Source of the DNA: Streptococcus sp. SN-1
GTDB taxonomy: Bacteria > Bacillota > Bacilli > Lactobacillales > Streptococcaceae
Assembly (NCBI RefSeq): GCF_041154385.1
Contig: NZ_AP028929.1
Span: forward strand, 868,001-932,000
Direction: 5' to 3'
DNA: 64,000 nt
The translations under genes were made by a program, and so were the position numbers. This document shows positions 62,801-64,000 of this stretch, piece after piece (position 1 is the stretch's first letter; each line of letters begins with the position of its first letter). The notes beneath the pieces are model-generated. The model did not search any database and was not told the DNA's origin. It saw nothing but the letters and a program-made list of their open reading frames with translations.

Positions 62801-63693
62801 GGTTTGAATTTATCGCAGATGAGCATGTCAAGGTTAAGACCTTCTTAAAAAAGCACGAGGTTTCTAAGGGGCTACTGGCTAAGATTAAGTTTCGAGGTGG
62901 AGCTATACTGGTCAATGATCAACCACAAAATGCGACGTATCTATTGGATATTGGAGACCGAGTTATCATTGATATTCCTGCTGAGGAAGGCTTTGAAACT
63001 CTCGAAGCTATCGAGCGCCCACTGGATATTCTCTATGAGGATGACCATTTTCTAGTCTTAAATAAACCCTATGGAGTGGCTTCTATTCCTAGTGTTAATC
63101 ACTCCAATACCATCGCTAATTTTATTAAGGGTTACTACGTCAAGCAAGACTATGAAAATCAGCAGATTCACATTGTAACTAGACTTGATAGAGATACTTC
63201 TGGCTTGATGCTCTTTGCCAAGCACGGCTATGCCCACGCACGATTAGACAAGCAGTTGCAGAAGAAGTCCATTGAGAAACGCTACTTTGCTTTGGTTAAA
63301 GGTGATGGACACTTGGAAACAGAGGGGGAAATTATTGCTCCGATTGCGCGTGATGAAGACTCTATTATCACCAGAAGGGTAGCTAAAGGTGGGAAGTACG
63401 CCCATACTTCCTACAAGATTGTCGCTTCCTATGGAAATATTCACTTGGTAGACATTCGCCTGCATACTGGTCGAACCCACCAAATACGAGTCCACTTTTC
63501 TCATATTGGTTTTCCTTTGTTGGGCGATGATTTGTACGGAGGTAGTCTGGACGACGGCATTCAACGTCAGGCCCTGCATTGCCATTACCTATCCTTTTAT
63601 CATCCATTTTTAGAGCAAGGCTTGCAGTTAGAAAGTCCCTTGCCGGATGATTTCAGTAACCTTATTACTCAGTTATCAACTAATACTCTATAA
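62797..63693 (+). CDS. rluD: RluD/RluA-family 23S rRNA or tRNA pseudouridine synthase
   Basis: The enzyme isomerises uridine to pseudouridine in structured RNA. It has 298 residues: an N-terminal S4-like RNA-binding part ([36 protein letters not shown]), then the catalytic core with [15 protein letters not shown] near residue 130 (catalytic Asp in RLDRDTSG), [26 protein letters not shown] near 225 and the final [11 protein letters not shown]. The site specificity (RluA, RluC or RluD type) cannot be told; the symbol follows common annotation. Its ATG overlaps the ppnK stop. Confidence 0.85.
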   Translation: MRFEFIADEHVKVKTFLKKHEVSKGLLAKIKFRGGAILVNDQPQNATYLLDIGDRVIIDIPAEEGFETLEAIERPLDILYEDDHFLVLNKPYGVASIPSVNHSNTIANFIKGYYVKQDYENQQIHIVTRLDRDTSGLMLFAKHGYAHARLDKQLQKKSIEKRYFALVKGDGHLETEGEIIAPIARDEDSIITRRVAKGGKYAHTSYKIVASYGNIHLVDIRLHTGRTHQIRVHFSHIGFPLLGDDLYGGSLDDGIQRQALHCHYLSFYHPFLEQGLQLESPLPDDFSNLITQLSTNTL

Positions 63694-63707
63694 AAACTGT
63701 TTCAGAG

Positions 63708-63713
63708 TATAAT
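63708..63713 (+). promoter_or_regulatory. Possible -10 of pta within a small hairpin
   Basis: TATAAT 23 bp before the pta ATG; the preceding ATACTCT...AGAGTAT (63684-63710) is a 7-bp stem that may also act as a weak terminator of rluD. No -35 is clear. Confidence 0.35.
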
Positions 63714-63736
63714 TATTATCTTAAAGGAGAAAACTC

Positions 63737-64000
63737 ATGGAAGTTTTTGAAAGTCTCAAAGCCAACCTGGTTGGTAAAAATGCTCGTATCGTTCTCCCTG
63801 AAGGGGAAGAGCCTCGTATTCTTCAAGCAACTAAACGCTTGGTAAAAGAAACAGAAGTGATTCCTGTTTTGCTTGGAAATCCTGAAAAAATTAAAATTTA
63901 TCTTGAAATTGAAGGTATCATGGATGGTTATGAAGTCATTGACCCTCAACATTATCCTCAATTTGAAGAAATGGTTGCTGCCTTGGTGGAGCGTCGCAAG
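63737..64000 (+). CDS. pta: Phosphate acetyltransferase, 5' part (runs off the window)
   Basis: The first 88 codons of Pta, which interconverts acetyl-CoA and acetyl phosphate in the acetate/ATP pathway. FESLKANLVGKNARIVLPEG and EPRILQATKRLVKETEVIPVLLGNP are typical of the PTA_PTB family N-terminus. AAAGGAG lies 9 bases before the ATG. The gene is cut by the end of the window. Confidence 0.9.
   Translation, partial: MEVFESLKANLVGKNARIVLPEGEEPRILQATKRLVKETEVIPVLLGNPEKIKIYLEIEGIMDGYEVIDPQHYPQFEEMVAALVERRK

Noticed and set aside
1..64000. CRISPR array, prophage, conjugative element or replication origin
   Set aside because: No regularly spaced repeats, no integrase, capsid, relaxase or DnaA-box cluster was seen on either strand.

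Overview
The window is chromosomal DNA of a low-GC Gram-positive coccus of the Streptococcus mitis / S. pneumoniae group. Four kinds of evidence point there: three BOX-type repeats, one carrying a near-perfect match to the classical BOX-A1R primer site; a lic1 choline/teichoic-acid operon; ComX-type cin-boxes in front of dprA and radC; and gene content and order recognisable from pneumococcus. A complete ribose operon and a full-length leuABCD operon fit S. mitis or a close relative better than typical S. pneumoniae. The species call is inference, because no 16S gene lies in the window.

Layout. 1-3066: the end of a TPR protein, an mgtC-family gene broken by a stop codon, and an aquaporin. 3100-6360: an insertion-sequence graveyard with a truncated, frameshifted IS110 transposase, a decayed IS630 remnant, about 400 bp of hairpin-rich non-coding DNA and an apparently intact IS30 element. 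6480-10760: lic1 operon tarI-tarJ-licA-licB-licC, in which licA (choline kinase) is frameshifted. 10760-15355: dprA, topA, a DUF454 membrane protein and cutC, with two BOX elements. 15361-22052: an MmcQ/YjbR-like protein, then the leucine operon leuA-leuB-DUF1294-leuC-leuD-YrdC-like, preceded by a CodY-like box, a leader peptide and a transcription attenuator. 22148-25160: an McrB/McrC-type modification-dependent restriction pair. 25228-33810: guaC, tRNA-Arg(CCG), rnc-smc-two HAD phosphatases-ftsY (ftsY frameshifted). 33808-39496: zwf, a glutamine/polar amino-acid ABC transporter and a CPBP protease. 39555-42033: uvrB and a mutT-type Nudix hydrolase. 42173-48009: ribose operon rbsRKDACB, sitting between two diverged 200-bp direct copies of the mutT/niaR 3' junction. 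48224-51290: two vitamin-salvage operons on the minus strand, niaX-niaR (niacin) and coaB-coaC-panT (pantothenate/CoA). 51480-56431: fhs, pcrA, radC. 56428-61199: minus-strand block with a class I glutamine amidotransferase, rex, two small DUF proteins, a cysteine desulfurase, prs and a CYTH protein. 61327-64000: relQ-ppnK-rluD and the start of pta.

Most of the window is core metabolism, DNA maintenance and teichoic-acid chemistry. Accessory pieces are the IS cluster, the McrBC pair and the ribose operon. I found no prophage, CRISPR array or conjugative element, and nothing that I can defend as a wholly new system. The most informative oddities are: the frameshifted choline kinase; the ribose operon with flanking duplications that look like single-crossover integration; the leucine leader, which combines a CodY-like box with leader-peptide attenuation; the competence promoter placed inside the pcrA terminator in front of radC; the frameshift that splits ftsY; and a possibly leaderless coaB.
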